NCBI GenBank assembly: GCA_012934845.2
Contig: WNNJ02003786.1
Span: 62,001-126,000 of the forward strand
DNA: 64,000 nt
Reading direction: 5' to 3'
From: Pomphorhynchus laevis
Lineage: Eukaryota > Acanthocephala > Palaeacanthocephala > Echinorhynchida > Pomphorhynchidae
Both the position numbers and the translations under genes were made by a program. The notes beneath the pieces are model-generated. The model made no database searches, had not been told where the DNA came from, and saw nothing but the letters and a program-made list of their open reading frames with translations. Below, piece after piece: positions 1 through 9,989 of this stretch (positions are counted from its first letter, which is position 1; each line of letters begins with the position of its first letter).

Positions 1-350
1 TCATCGAATTTGTTCATGATACTGCAGGTATTAGAATACATAGCATTTAAAGTATTTCAACGTCTGATTACATGTGGTAAGGCTTTATTATTGCCAGAGA
101 ATACTAGCCTTCAAATATCATCCACCTATGTTTTTATAAAATTTACAGTCTGCAAAGAAGGATGGTAAACGCGACGGACGGTTTCAACACATGAGTTTAC
201 AATTCCTATATGCGCAATAGGGGATCTAAGTGTATTGATAAACGCCGTCGCACTTTCCGAAAATTCGAGATTGCTAAATTAACATAACCCAATCCTCAAC
301 GAACTTCCAGCTCACTTTTATCAGAAGCAAGACGTTATCTGTTTTCTCAG
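1..350. other. intergenic, no gene seen
   Basis: Mixed-composition sequence, less AT-rich than the next 2.5 kb. No reading frame of note and no family match that I recognise on either strand. Confidence 0.4.
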
Positions 351-589
351 TCTAGGTCCAGAAGGATGCAGATTGAGCTTCTCTTAAGTCGATAAGAGTT
401 AATCGTATTAACTAAGGGATGTCAGCTGTTCTAGGTCCAGAGGGATGCGGATTGAGCTCCTCTAAAGTCGATAAGAGCTAACATGTATTAACTAAGGGAT
501 GTCAGCTGTTCTAGGTCCTGAAGGATGCGGATTGAGTTCCTCTTAAGTCGATACGAGTTAATCCGAATTAACTAAGGGATGTTAGCTGT
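351..589. repeat. tandem repeat, three units of about 80 bp
   Basis: Three head-to-tail units begin at 351, 430 and 510 with the phrase tctaggtcc. Each ends in a conserved ctaagggatgtcagctgt-like block. The units differ from each other by several substitutions, so the array is not very recent. Unit lengths of 79-80 bp are not multiples of three, which argues against coding use. Confidence 0.9.
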
Positions 590-3237
590 ATTAGATAGCA
601 CCTTTAACAGAATTGGTTTAACACGCCCATCACGAAAATCGGCGATAATACGTATTCACAATGTAAATAAGGTAATCTATTAATCTAGTCTTAACTGTAT
701 GAGATCCTCGTTCAGTTTACATTGGCTCTGTAGTGCATTAGATTTGTTCAAATTCGCAATGATTAGGTTTCGACTAAAATCAACTTGTACATTATACTGT
801 AATTACTTAAGTTGGTTTAATAATATCTTAAACTACTTAGGAGTTATAATTAATATATAATCCAATCGTCACTTAATTCACAATTAATTCTTTAATTAAT
901 TGATTATTGATTAATTATTAATCAATTATTTTATGAAAATTTATTTAAGTTCTATTGAATAATTGACAAACAAAATGAATTTATATGATTATAAATGAAC
1001 CATAATGAAATTTTATGCTTTTATTGCCACCAAAATACATTCATTCTTTGTTAATCACAACTGGAACGATGATCAATTAATATTTTTGGAACTATATTAT
1101 TATCTAATAATATGGATAATAATATCAAACCATATTATCTAATATATTTTAGATAATATGTCGGATAAAGAATTATCTTTATAACTATCTAACAGTCTAG
1201 ATATTAATTTAGATTTTAAACTTTATTATTTTTATAGTGAGTTTAGGTTCTCAAATTTCGACCGAATTTATCAAAAAAAGTCATCAGGTTCCATTTTGAG
1301 TGTTATACGTAAGATCACTAAGTGGGCATTAGTTTTGAATTATTGACTAACAATTATGCCAATTAAAACTTTGAAATTGTGTGATCTGTATTGTAGACGC
1401 GTGATTTACCTATTGGACTACTATAAAGAAACCAGCCCCGGTGATTAATGATCTAGATTTAAGATTTATGAAAATGAATTGCTTAAATATTTGTGGCTTT
1501 ATTGAAGCCTGACGCTCCAATAAATAAACAGGTATATATCATCCTTCGTAATAACCGTTTGTTCAAGGGTTTGACTACCTTCAGACTCTATTATCTACCT
1601 ACAGACTTTCTTGCTTTTAATAAAAGTACATTTTCACATAATTAGAGAAATATCCTGTCATAACGTTTTCCATAATTTCTTTTATTGTAATATATTTTTA
1701 ATATTCATCGAAATGGAAATGCATCGGACCTTAATTAAGTCACGAAATAAGGCCATAAATTTATTATCCTGACTGATTTTCATTCTAAATCTTGAAGTGC
1801 ATTCCACTCCATTCACAAAAATTTTGAATTATTAAATTATAATAAAAAACACCATTTTAAATTAAGGCAGTTTCAGTAAACTGTTCCACAAATCAAGTAA
1901 TTGTAAACTACTTAGTACTTATTAATTGAACTATTCACTATTTCATTCAACAAAATCTTAACTTAAGTATTACGAGTGAGTATGTATCAATTCATCTTAA
2001 ATGAAATATAAAGGTACAAACCTTTATATAAATAAATAAATATTTATAAACTGATTTATGGATAATATCAGTTAATTTGGTAATAATGCGAGACAAGCAA
2101 CCCACGAGTCGGGGACAACTGCAAGTATAATCGGTTGTCTGGTATAATATAATTATATAATTAATATAATATAATATTAATTATTATAATATCATATTAA
2201 TTAATATAATATCATATTAATTAATATAATTAATTATACTTGTCTGGTATATTTTATTTGTTTTCAGGTATAATAGCAAGCGTATATCCTTTATAAAGTA
2301 ATAAAAGAAATACGGTAATAAAAGTAATTAAGTCTTGAAAATAATTTGGAGTAATTATTTTAATTTTAATATATAATAAATAATTAAAAATTTAAATAAT
2401 AAACTGAGCACATATTTTTATAATAAATTCAAATTATATCGATGCTAATTGCCTAATACAATCATCATCATCAGTGTAGAGTAGAGAAAATTAGAAATTA
2501 TCATTAAATGTCTTTTAATAGTAAGTGCTTATACTATTTTTGGATGCTTTGCATCTTAAACGTGTTTTAAGCAAAGTTCTTTACCACATCTATCAATATA
2601 TTACTGGGGTACATATTACATCGATATATCAATGAGAATAATTGTTGATATAATCGAGGATGATACGTGACGAGTATTACCCTTGAAGATATAAAAAATT
2701 AGTCGACAAACGAGGTCTTTAAATTTATTTCTTGCATTTTTGAATGTAACTGCATTTATCTTCAGATCGTATGTATATATTTAAAATCCAAGAATACTAA
2801 GTATTAACACAAAACATTTAATTTAAGATATTTTACTGTAAAGCTAATAATTCAAATAATTAGTTAACTTAAAATTAGTTAACTGATACATCGCCTATTA
2901 TTTATTATCAATTCTTAAAAATTGACTTTTATCTTAAATTTCTATTTTTATTTGAATTATAAAATCTTATTTAAAATAATACAATTATTTATTATTATTT
3001 ATTATTTAATAATTTTTAAATTTAAATTTTTAACTGATATGATTTATATGACATCTTATCTAAAAATTATTAATTATTTATAATTATTTATTATTTATAA
3101 TTTAATTATTTTATTTTTATTTTTTATATTTAATTTATAAATAACTTTATATACGTAGACACATAATAATAAATCGATTTGTTGAAATTATTTGTTTAGT
3201 ATTTCAAATTGTATGATCATCTATTGTAGATAACTAA
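590..3237. other. AT-rich intergenic region upstream of HSCB
   Basis: About 2.6 kb of AT-rich sequence with no supported gene. It contains the AT tract at 2139-2245 and long A/T runs at 2930-3160 directly upstream of the HSCB start. The HSCB promoter must lie here or be very short, but I see no distinctive element. Confidence 0.5.
2139..2245. repeat. AT-only low-complexity tract
   Basis: Roughly 100 bp made almost only of A and T, with repeated taattaatataatat-type words that are locally palindromic. It is likely a slippage-derived microsatellite. Confidence 0.8.
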
Positions 3238-4146
3238 ATGCCGTCAAAATTAACTTTGCTGGCACGGGCTAGCTCAGCATTTCGTCGTAGTATACAATGC
3301 GATAATCCATGTATTAACACTAAAGGCCTTATAAACCTGAATGGTTCATCTACACGAGTATTATCAAGTAAGATATCGACTAAGCAAAAACAAATAGCTA
3401 ATATCAAGGACAAGCACTGCTCAGAATGTGTAAGTCTCCTAGCCAACTCTAATGTTTCTTCCGCTGAGCATGATCTTTTACCTTCATCTACAGTAGAAGA
3501 CCAAAATAAATGCAGATTAAGTAATAATCTAATAAAGGAAGTTAACCGATGCGATCAGCCGGAATGGTTTACGTCTGCCCGTAACTATTTTGAGCTTTTT
3601 GGAATTGATCCTCCAACATATCATATCTCGTTAAGTGCTCTAAAGAAAAGATATCTACAGCTTTCGTTTGACTCACATCCTGATCGAAATTCACATCATA
3701 ACTATGAACGTTATCACTCGACTAGTAATAGTAATGCAGATATTGATGGTTTGGACTGCACTCAGGCAATAACCATTGTAACTGAGGGTTACCGTTGTCT
3801 TCGTAATCCATTCGATCGAGCAATACATCTTCTCAAAGTTCAAGGTTTTAAATTGTCAGATAGGGATGTCTTAGCTAAACAGCCGAATCCAGATTTTCTT
3901 CTTGCAATTATGGATATTAACGAATCTGCCGAAAACACCAAATCTATGCATCATATTAAGGAAATTATAAAAGAACTAAGATTTCAACGAGACGAATACT
4001 TGGACAGAGTCGCAAAGGCCTTTGACGAAAATACACAGAAACATGTCTTAATAGATGGAGACCTTTTAAGCAAAATAAAATTTATCGAACGTACTATAAT
4101 TAATTGTGAAAAATACAAGAACGATAAAGAAGCCATCAAGAAATAG
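3238..4146 (+). CDS. HSCB: HSCB, mitochondrial Fe-S cluster co-chaperone
   Basis: This 302-residue protein is an HscB/Jac1-type J-domain co-chaperone. Known members bind the ISCU scaffold and stimulate the mitochondrial HSP70 that releases Fe-S clusters. The first 20 residues (MPSKLTLLARASSAFRRSIQ) lack acids and carry K/R/S, as a mitochondrial presequence would. The J domain runs from about 115 to 195: YFELFGID at the start, ALKKRYLQLS helix II, the HPD motif at 147-149, and YRCLRNPFDRAIHLL, which matches the family's Y-x2-L-x-x-P-x2-RA-x-YLL signature. The C-terminal ISCU-binding three-helix region is about 215-295. The N-terminal paired-CxxC zinc finger of many animal HSCBs is not evident; only one CxxC (61-64) is seen. 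The gene is one exon, and the ATG at 3238 is the first in frame. It converges with MRPS7 with only 43 bp between stops. Confidence 0.93.
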   Translation: MPSKLTLLARASSAFRRSIQCDNPCINTKGLINLNGSSTRVLSSKISTKQKQIANIKDKHCSECVSLLANSNVSSAEHDLLPSSTVEDQNKCRLSNNLIKEVNRCDQPEWFTSARNYFELFGIDPPTYHISLSALKKRYLQLSFDSHPDRNSHHNYERYHSTSNSNADIDGLDCTQAITIVTEGYRCLRNPFDRAIHLLKVQGFKLSDRDVLAKQPNPDFLLAIMDINESAENTKSMHHIKEIIKELRFQRDEYLDRVAKAFDENTQKHVLIDGDLLSKIKFIERTIINCEKYKNDKEAIKK

Positions 4147-4189
4147 ATTGAAAGAGAATAATCGTAAAAACTTTTTGTATATAACAAAT

Positions 4190-4597
4190 TTACTTAAGCC
4201 ATCGAAAATGGGCAAAAGCTCGATTAACTTCGGCCGTCTTCTGTAATTCAATCTTTTTCGAATATGCTAATCCTGTATGTTCAATCGCATCTAACACTTC
4301 TCGTGCTAATCGTTCCCATATACGTAGATCAGATTTTTTATCATCTCTTGCTGTAGTAGTTAACCATTTTATGGCCAGAAATTCAGCGTAGCTGTCTGAA
4401 ATTGGCACTGGTACGGTATAGCCTACTCCACCACGTACTGTGCGTGCAATAGAGACAACAGGTTTTAGTTCCTTAATGGCATTGTGAAATAAAACTATGG
4501 GATTGGTTTCTATTGATGACAGGATGTCGGTTGTTTTTGATGACGTTTCAACTTCGTTAAGTTTAGCAACTTGCTTTAATTTTAATTGATACATAGC
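4190..4597 (-). CDS. MRPS7: MRPS7 (uS7m), last exon
   Basis: This exon encodes the bulk of mitochondrial ribosomal protein uS7m, which binds the head of the small-subunit rRNA. It shows the S7 signatures in order: NPIVLFHNAIKELKPVV, then GGVGYTVPVPI, then FLAIKWL, ERLAREVLDA, and the C-terminal AEVNRAFAHFRW. An ATG at 4594 could be mistaken for a start, but an S7 protein beginning there would lack the whole N-terminal third. The bases just upstream read tttTAG|GCTATG on the minus strand, a good 3' splice site. The two missing coding segments are found at 7235-7298 and 7371-7550 with compatible phases. The exon joins in phase 0 (codon GCT first). The stop is TAA at 4190. Confidence 0.93.
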   Translation of the reverse strand, partial: AMYQLKLKQVAKLNEVETSSKTTDILSSIETNPIVLFHNAIKELKPVVSIARTVRGGVGYTVPVPISDSYAEFLAIKWLTTTARDDKKSDLRIWERLAREVLDAIEHTGLAYSKKIELQKTAEVNRAFAHFRWLK

Positions 4598-4844
4598 CTA
4601 AAATTAATAACTGATTTAATTAAAAAGTCAGGAATAAGCAAATTAAAATCTAAAATTGAAATTAAAATTTGACTATAATTAATCAAATTAAGATTAAACT
4701 AATCAGTTATCGAGTGATTAATTTTTTTATTGTAAAGGTATTTAGTTTTTGTGATTTACTTAATTTAAAGTAACATCTATGTCAATTAAAAGGACGTAAA
4801 TTATTCACAGAAGTTATCCATAAATTTCGGTAGATTGAATGAAT

Positions 4845-5160
4845 AAATCAGCTCAGCTAATTGAGTGTACGTATTTTATATTATTATTTATAAATTAAAA
4901 ATAACGCGGAATAAAAATTAAATAATAAATAATCAAATAATTATAATTTTTATGTAAGATTTTATATAATTTAAAAATAAAATAAAATTTAATATAAAAG
5001 TCAATTTTTATGAATTAACTAATAAATAACAGACAATGTAAAGGAATAAGGATTAGAGGTCATCAGGAGGAACTGTTATGCTACCAGGTTTTGGTTCCTA
5101 TTCCTAGACTCAACATAGCAGCGAGGTCAAATACATGTTAAATTATTGTTATAATATTTT
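4845..5160 (+). repeat. foldback repeat, copy 1 (in MRPS7 intron)
   Basis: A diverged copy. The left part begins near aaatcagctcagctaa. The conserved core at 5050-5150 contains gaggtcatcaggaggaactg, then a ctgttatg...catagcag near-inverted pair and tcaaatacatg. The core is visibly more GC-rich than its surroundings. Confidence 0.75.
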
Positions 5161-5419
5161 ATATAATTTCGGAAAATTTCGTGATCTGTTACATAAAAAA
5201 CTTTGGAAACACCACTTTCTTCCTAGAGTAAATTGTAAATTGTAATTTTCTTTTTGAAGAATCCAAATAATCGTATTCTTCATTCAGGTAATTCTATGAA
5301 TACATCACTTGTCAAAATTTGACGACAGCAAAAATGCTCACTCTAAATTGAGAAAGAATATGCCGGCTGTGATAAATTAGAAATCTAAAGTATAATTTCT
5401 TTAAAATTTTTGTGAATGA

Positions 5420-5870
5420 TTTATATTAATCAAATCAGCTAACTGAGTCTACGTATTTAATATAATTATAAAATAAACAAACCATAATAATGCTAAGTCA
5501 AAATTTAATAATTAAACAATGAAATAAATTATTGTTTTTAGATTTTTTATAGGTCATCAGGAGGAACTGCTATGCTATCAGGTTTCGGCCCCTAACTCCT
5601 CTACCCAACATAGCAGCGGGGCCAAATACATGCTAATGATGTATTTCCTCTGAAATAACTATCTAGTATCTTATTCTAATACAAAGTATATTATTTATTA
5701 TCCATCCATAAAAATTTGCCACTTAAGAGTTTAAATTTATTCTTTATATTATTGTGTTGATTTATATATTTTACTATTTTCTGCTTGATGTTATTTTTAT
5801 AGTAACCTAGTTTAAAATATGTATCTATTAAATTATTTAAATGATTTTGAAGAAAGCCAATATCATTGGA
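5420..5870 (+). repeat. foldback composite unit, copy 2
   Basis: Order: left part (aaatcagctaactgagtcta...), core at 5548-5635 (gaggaactgctatgc ... acatagcagcgg), then a right part up to 5870 that is nearly identical to 9650-9890. The left arm around aataaataacagacgatg is in inverted relation to the right arm around 5680-5705 in fuller copies. It is followed without a gap by copy 3, so the units sit head to tail. Confidence 0.8.
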
Positions 5871-6300
5871 GGAGGTGTTTGAATGTGATAAAGGAGGATA
5901 AAAATATTAACATATTTTAATTAAAATCAAATCAGCTAACTGAGTCTAAGTATTTAATATAATTATAAAATAAACAAACCATAATAATGCTAAGTCAAAA
6001 TTTAATAATTAAACAATAAAATAAATTATTGTTTTTAGATTTTTTATAATTTAAATCAAGTTAAAATAAAAAAATTGAAATTTTAAATAAAAGTCAATTT
6101 TTATGAATTGACTAATAAATAATAGACGATGTATCAGAATAAGAATTAGAGGTCATCAGGAGGAACAACTATGCTATCAGGTTTCGGCCCATATTCCTAG
6201 ACCCAACATAACAGCGAGGTCAAATACATGTTAAGGACGTATTTTCTCTAATGAAATTTGATCATCTGGTGTACTTTATTAATACAAAGCATATTATTTA
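5871..6300 (+). repeat. foldback composite unit, copy 3
   Basis: It starts with a scrap of LINE-C 3' end (gaggaggtgtttgaatgtga) joined to the right end of copy 2. The left part, core (6150-6235) and a short right arm follow. The same LINE scrap and left part occur at 9290-9350, where the scrap is continuous with a longer LINE-C tail. Confidence 0.8.
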
Positions 6301-7234
6301 TTATCCATATTTTTTATTTTTTCTCTTAATTAATTAAATAAATTTGTATCTCCCAGTAATGTGGTTACATGCGATTTATATTTCTTTCAAATCTAATAAT
6401 TAAATAAAAATCAAAAATACCTCAAATGTTTTACTATTGAATTCTATATTTCGATAGTTAACTGTCGTAAAATATCTACAATTATCATATGCATATTATT
6501 TCCCTCTGTATGATCACTCTGAAATTAAAATCTAATTTTACATTAATTTAAATCGTTTTTGATAATTTAAACGATTATTTAAATTGTTTAATTTCAGTAA
6601 TAGGAGATGTTAGCATTCAAGAAAATAAAATAATTCCCAATTAAAAACCATTTTTTTCATTAGAATTCTCTAATTTCAATGAAAAAACATGCATAAATGG
6701 AATAAATTTAAAGGCGATTGAAAAATAAAAAGATTAAAAATATAACAAAAATTTGCGTATTTGAAAATTAACTATTTTTAGAATTTAAATATTCAATTTA
6801 TATGGTCGATGATTTTTATATCGTGCTTTCGCTAGAAAATATTTCCATTAAATTCATTCAAATTTTTTAAAATTAACATTATTTAATATTTTCTTTGTTT
6901 CAAGTCAAGTTTTAACTTATAGAGTTAAGGGTAAAGCTAGTTTTCTTAGATTCTACAAAGGGCAAATAAGTAGGAAAGCAACGAGTTAAAATTTTGCCCT
7001 ATTTTACAGTGAATCAACCAAGAAATGAGATAAAAGGATAAAATTAATGAAAATAAAGTTAAAAAAAACAGTAAAATTTTAAAATATTTTATTATTTTAA
7101 TATATTTTATATCAAAATATATAAATATTATAAAATAACAAGTTATTAATAGATAATTGATATTTATATTTATATTTTATATTAAAATTCAATAACAAAT
7201 TAAAAGTTTTTGAATTAAAATTAAAGTAGATTAC

Positions 7235-7298
7235 CTTATGGACGATTTCTTGTGCTGTTTCTTGGTCACCTTCTTTCATTAAAATGTTAACTAATCGT
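7235..7298 (-). CDS. MRPS7: MRPS7 (uS7m), internal 64-nt exon
   Basis: Read on the minus strand, 21 codons plus one base give RLVNILMKEGDQETAQEIV followed by HK. This is the S7 helix-1 signature (family: K-[FL]-[IV]-N-x-[LM]-M-K-x-G-K-x2-x-A-x2-[IL]-[VL]). The upstream acceptor is TTTCGCTAG|A and the downstream donor is AAG|GTAATC. The exon begins with the third base of a CAA codon split with exon 1 and ends in phase 0, joining to GCT-ATG in the last exon. It is too short to stand out as an ORF and rests on family match plus splice-phase agreement. Confidence 0.88.
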
Positions 7299-7370
7299 CT
7301 AGCGAAATAAATAAATTTTAAAAATAAAAATAAAATTTATTTATTAAAATAAATAAAAGTATTTACTCAC
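7299..7370 (-). other. MRPS7 intron 1 (72 bp)
   Basis: It has the canonical donor GTGAGT at 7370 and acceptor ...TTTCGCTAG at 7299, and is almost pure A/T between. Removing it restores the frame CAA|CGA across the junction. Confidence 0.87.
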
Positions 7371-7550
7371 TGCATTTGTTTATCATAGAAAAAAGTGAAT
7401 GAATCTGTCATTTTTGGAGCTTTTATCGGTCTAAATCTTCTTTCGTCATACTCGTCTATTTGGTTTAATTCGTCCAAATTTGTGCAAGGATCAACGTAAT
7501 CCTTTGAATAGGCACTCGGTATCCGAACATACAAACCTGGGCGCCCTAGC
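7371..7550 (-). CDS. MRPS7: MRPS7 (uS7m), upstream exon (5' edge uncertain)
   Basis: The minus-strand frame that splices into the 64-nt exon reads PGLYVRIPSAYSKDYVDP..., then DEYDERRFRPIKAPKMTDSF and TFFYDKQMQ. The YS-[PK]-[ED]-[FY]-x-DP block and the PIKA block resemble the region before helix 1 of animal MRPS7. The frame stays open upstream to an in-frame TGA at 7610-7612, with no ATG before the M of PKM, so a further 5' exon with the start and presequence is expected but not found. Possible acceptors lie near 7550 (GAAAG|G), 7530 and 7597; I chose 7550. Confidence 0.75.
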
Positions 7551-7609
7551 CTTTCACCAACAACAATTTTGTAGTTTTTAAAAATATGAATACAATTTAA
7601 CTGTTTGAA

Positions 7610-9186
7610 TCATTTAAGAGCTTCAAATCTTTACAGTTTATCCTGTAGTTTAAATCTAATTTAAGAACTAATTTTAGTTCTTACTTGAACAACTTAAATA
7701 ATATGTGCTTATTAAAGTCTTTAATCTAATACATCGTAAATATAAATAAAACACAATCTATATTATTGTTTAATTGTAAAATTTGTTAAATAATAAGATT
7801 TAATATTAAAACTGCTAAATTATAAAAATCTTAAATTATAAAAAATCTGAACTATCGAAAATTCTAAATTAAGATATTTTTTACAGTACAAAATATGTAG
7901 GTTCAGTTAATTGATCTAAATTTTTAAAATTAATATTTAATTAATAGTTAATTACTAATATTAATATATATATTAATAATTATTAATATAGATATATATA
8001 GTATTATAATATATTATAATAACATATTAATTTTTTATTCTCTATTCAGAGCAAAGAAATAAGCTACATTCTAAACAGGTTAAATCTAACCTGTTTAAAT
8101 CTAACCTATTACGTATGAATAAATATTTTAAGAGAAATATTTTTAAAAATTGTTTACAATTTTGAAAATACTGCTTATACGCCTGATGCTTACAGCGGAC
8201 ATTGAAATATATTTATTTATACAATGGAATATAATAATATTAAAAGTATATAATAATATTTTAATATGGAACAGTTCCTCCCATAAAATATCATCACTTT
8301 ACATGTGCTATTGTACAACATATATTACTATTTATTAAGAAAATTATCTCCACTTTGAACAAAAATCATGTAAAGTAGTATCGACCTGTATCCACATAAG
8401 GGCATTCTAGGCCTATTACAGCAATCACATCGATTAATCGATTTATCATCAGTAGACTACCAACAAATGTTTGTTTCCAGGAAACATCCGCATTCAAACA
8501 ACAATAAACAATTTACTACTTTGCAATCGACCCTGAAATAATATCAGCATCATCTACCTTGAAATCACTATGGCACAAACCTCACGCAAAGAAAATATTA
8601 ACTTATGTTCAGCCCACATATACATAAATATCACGACAAGCTTTGCATAATCAGTATCCCACGCTACGACTGTTCGAAATATTGACGCTAAATTTTGTCA
8701 CAATCAATGACCTCCTATTTATCACCTGTTTTATTGCAATGTCCTTCCAAATTGTCGCTCAAGCAAACCGATTGGCTAACTATTGATCGTTTCAAGACCC
8801 TTGACCCAAGAGTGTTGATAAAACCAACTAATTTCAATTAAATTGTTAAGTTAAGCCGTTGAACAATTGACTGGTAATTCAAATCCTGGTTGCTAATGAA
8901 GCTATTACGAATGTCTATAAATAATAGAATTTTAATTAAAATATTTTAATAAATATATTAAAATATTATAAAATATCTTAGCAATGCTATTAATTTTAAC
9001 AGTAACGAATCTAAGTTCTTCTAATATCTAATAAATGATATGTAATATAATAATTTTATCTAATAATTTTCTTAATCTGAAAATATTTATTATGCCACTA
9101 TCCTTTCGGCATAGGAACGGAAATAATAGCATTGTTAAGCATTGATAGCATTGTTAAGATATTTTATAATATTTTAATATATTTAT
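7610..9186. other. intergenic, AT-rich; no gene assigned
   Basis: The first MRPS7 exon(s) and promoter should lie here, because MRPS7 is read leftward. 7610-8340 is nearly all A/T, apart from a short palindrome near 8083-8104 (arms aacaggtta / taacctgtt). 8340-8890 has higher sequence complexity but no frame I recognise. Confidence 0.4.
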
Positions 9187-9310
9187 TAAAAAAAGAATTA
9201 TTTAACGTGGCAAATGCGTGCCAGTGCACGCTTACATGAACACAACAAAACAAAAATGTAAATCATGTGTCGAGAAGGTGTGAACGGATGAGGTGTTTGA
9301 ATGTGATAAA
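9187..9310 (-). mobile_element. LINE C, 3'-terminal scrap
   Basis: This 120-bp segment matches 38395-38510, the 3' end of the longest LINE-C copy, including the gcgtgc/gcacgc stem-loop (9216-9231). It is an extremely 5'-truncated insertion, and its coding-side end runs directly into a foldback unit. Confidence 0.85.
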
Positions 9311-9740
9311 GGAGGATAAAAATATTAACATATTTTAATTAAAATCAAATCAGTTAACTGAGTCTATGTATTTAATATAATTATAAAATAAACAAAACAT
9401 AATAATGCTAAATCAAAATTTAATAATTAAATAATAAAATTAATAATTGTTTTTAGATTTTCTATAATTTAAATCAAGTTAAAATAAAAAAAATGAAATT
9501 TAAAATAAACGTCATTTTTATGAATTGACTAATAAATAACAGACGTTGTATCAGAATAAGAATTAGAGGTCATCAGGAGGAACTGCTATGCTATCAGGTT
9601 TCGACCTCCATTTCTCGACTCAACATAGCAGCGGGACCAAATACATGCTAATGATGTATTTCCTCTGAAATAACTATCTAGTATCTTATTCTAATACAAA
9701 GTATATTATTTATTATCCATCCATAAAAATTTGCCACTTA
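9292..9740 (+). repeat. foldback composite unit, copy 4
   Basis: The most complete unit in the window. It has a LINE-C scrap, the left part at 9340-9480, arm gaattgactaataaataaca, core 9565-9645 (ctgctatg / catagcag), and right arm cttattctaatacaaagt near 9684, which is inverted with respect to the left arm. Its right part is continuous with a frame resembling a Penelope-type protein. Confidence 0.8.
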
Positions 9741-9963
9741 AGAGTTTAAATTTATTCTTTATATTATTGTGTTGATTTATATATTTTACTATTTTCTGCT
9801 TGATGTTATTTTTATAGTAACCTAGTTTAAAATATGTATCTATTAAATTATTTAAATGATTTTGAAGAAAGCCAATATCATTACATATTGTTGCAATTCT
9901 TAAAATTTCATTATTTAATGTATTATATTTTATATTATATGGTATGCATGAATGCTCATGCAA
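9706..9963 (-). pseudogene. Penelope-like fragment (tentative)
   Basis: An 85-residue frame contains ILRIATICNDIGFLQNHLNN, then FKLGYYKNNIKQKI. This has the layout of the segment between the RT and the GIY-YIG domain in Penelope-like elements (R-A-x-x-I-C-x ... L-x-x-x-[FL]-x-x-N-G-Y-P). Neither a reverse transcriptase nor a complete nuclease is attached. The first part of the region (9650-9890) is duplicated at 5640-5870. It could be an unrelated AT-rich frame. Confidence 0.35.
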
Positions 9964-9989
9964 AAATATGTTTTTTGTAAATTTAAATA

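Larger units (their letters stand above)
4598..7234 (-). other. MRPS7 intron 2 (about 2.6 kb), repeat-filled
   Basis: The intron starts with GTAATC after AAG at 7235 and ends with TTTTAG before 4597. It is about 36 times longer than intron 1. It contains three copies of the foldback repeat (about 4845-5160, 5420-5870 and 5871-6300), all in + orientation, opposite to the gene. The rest (6301-7234) is AT-rich with nothing recognised. Confidence 0.82.

Noticed and set aside
351-589. CRISPR array
   Set aside because: Only three contiguous diverged units without spacers, in a eukaryotic context.
3234-3446. Minus-strand frame over the HSCB start
   Set aside because: Shadow of HSCB; no recognisable domain.
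4190-4594. MRPS7 as a complete 134-residue protein starting at 4594
   Set aside because: The S7 N-terminal helices would be missing, and a splice acceptor plus matching upstream exons explain them.
8150-8338. 62-codon hydrophobic frame
   Set aside because: Ile/Tyr/Leu-rich product of AT-rich DNA with no domain and no support.
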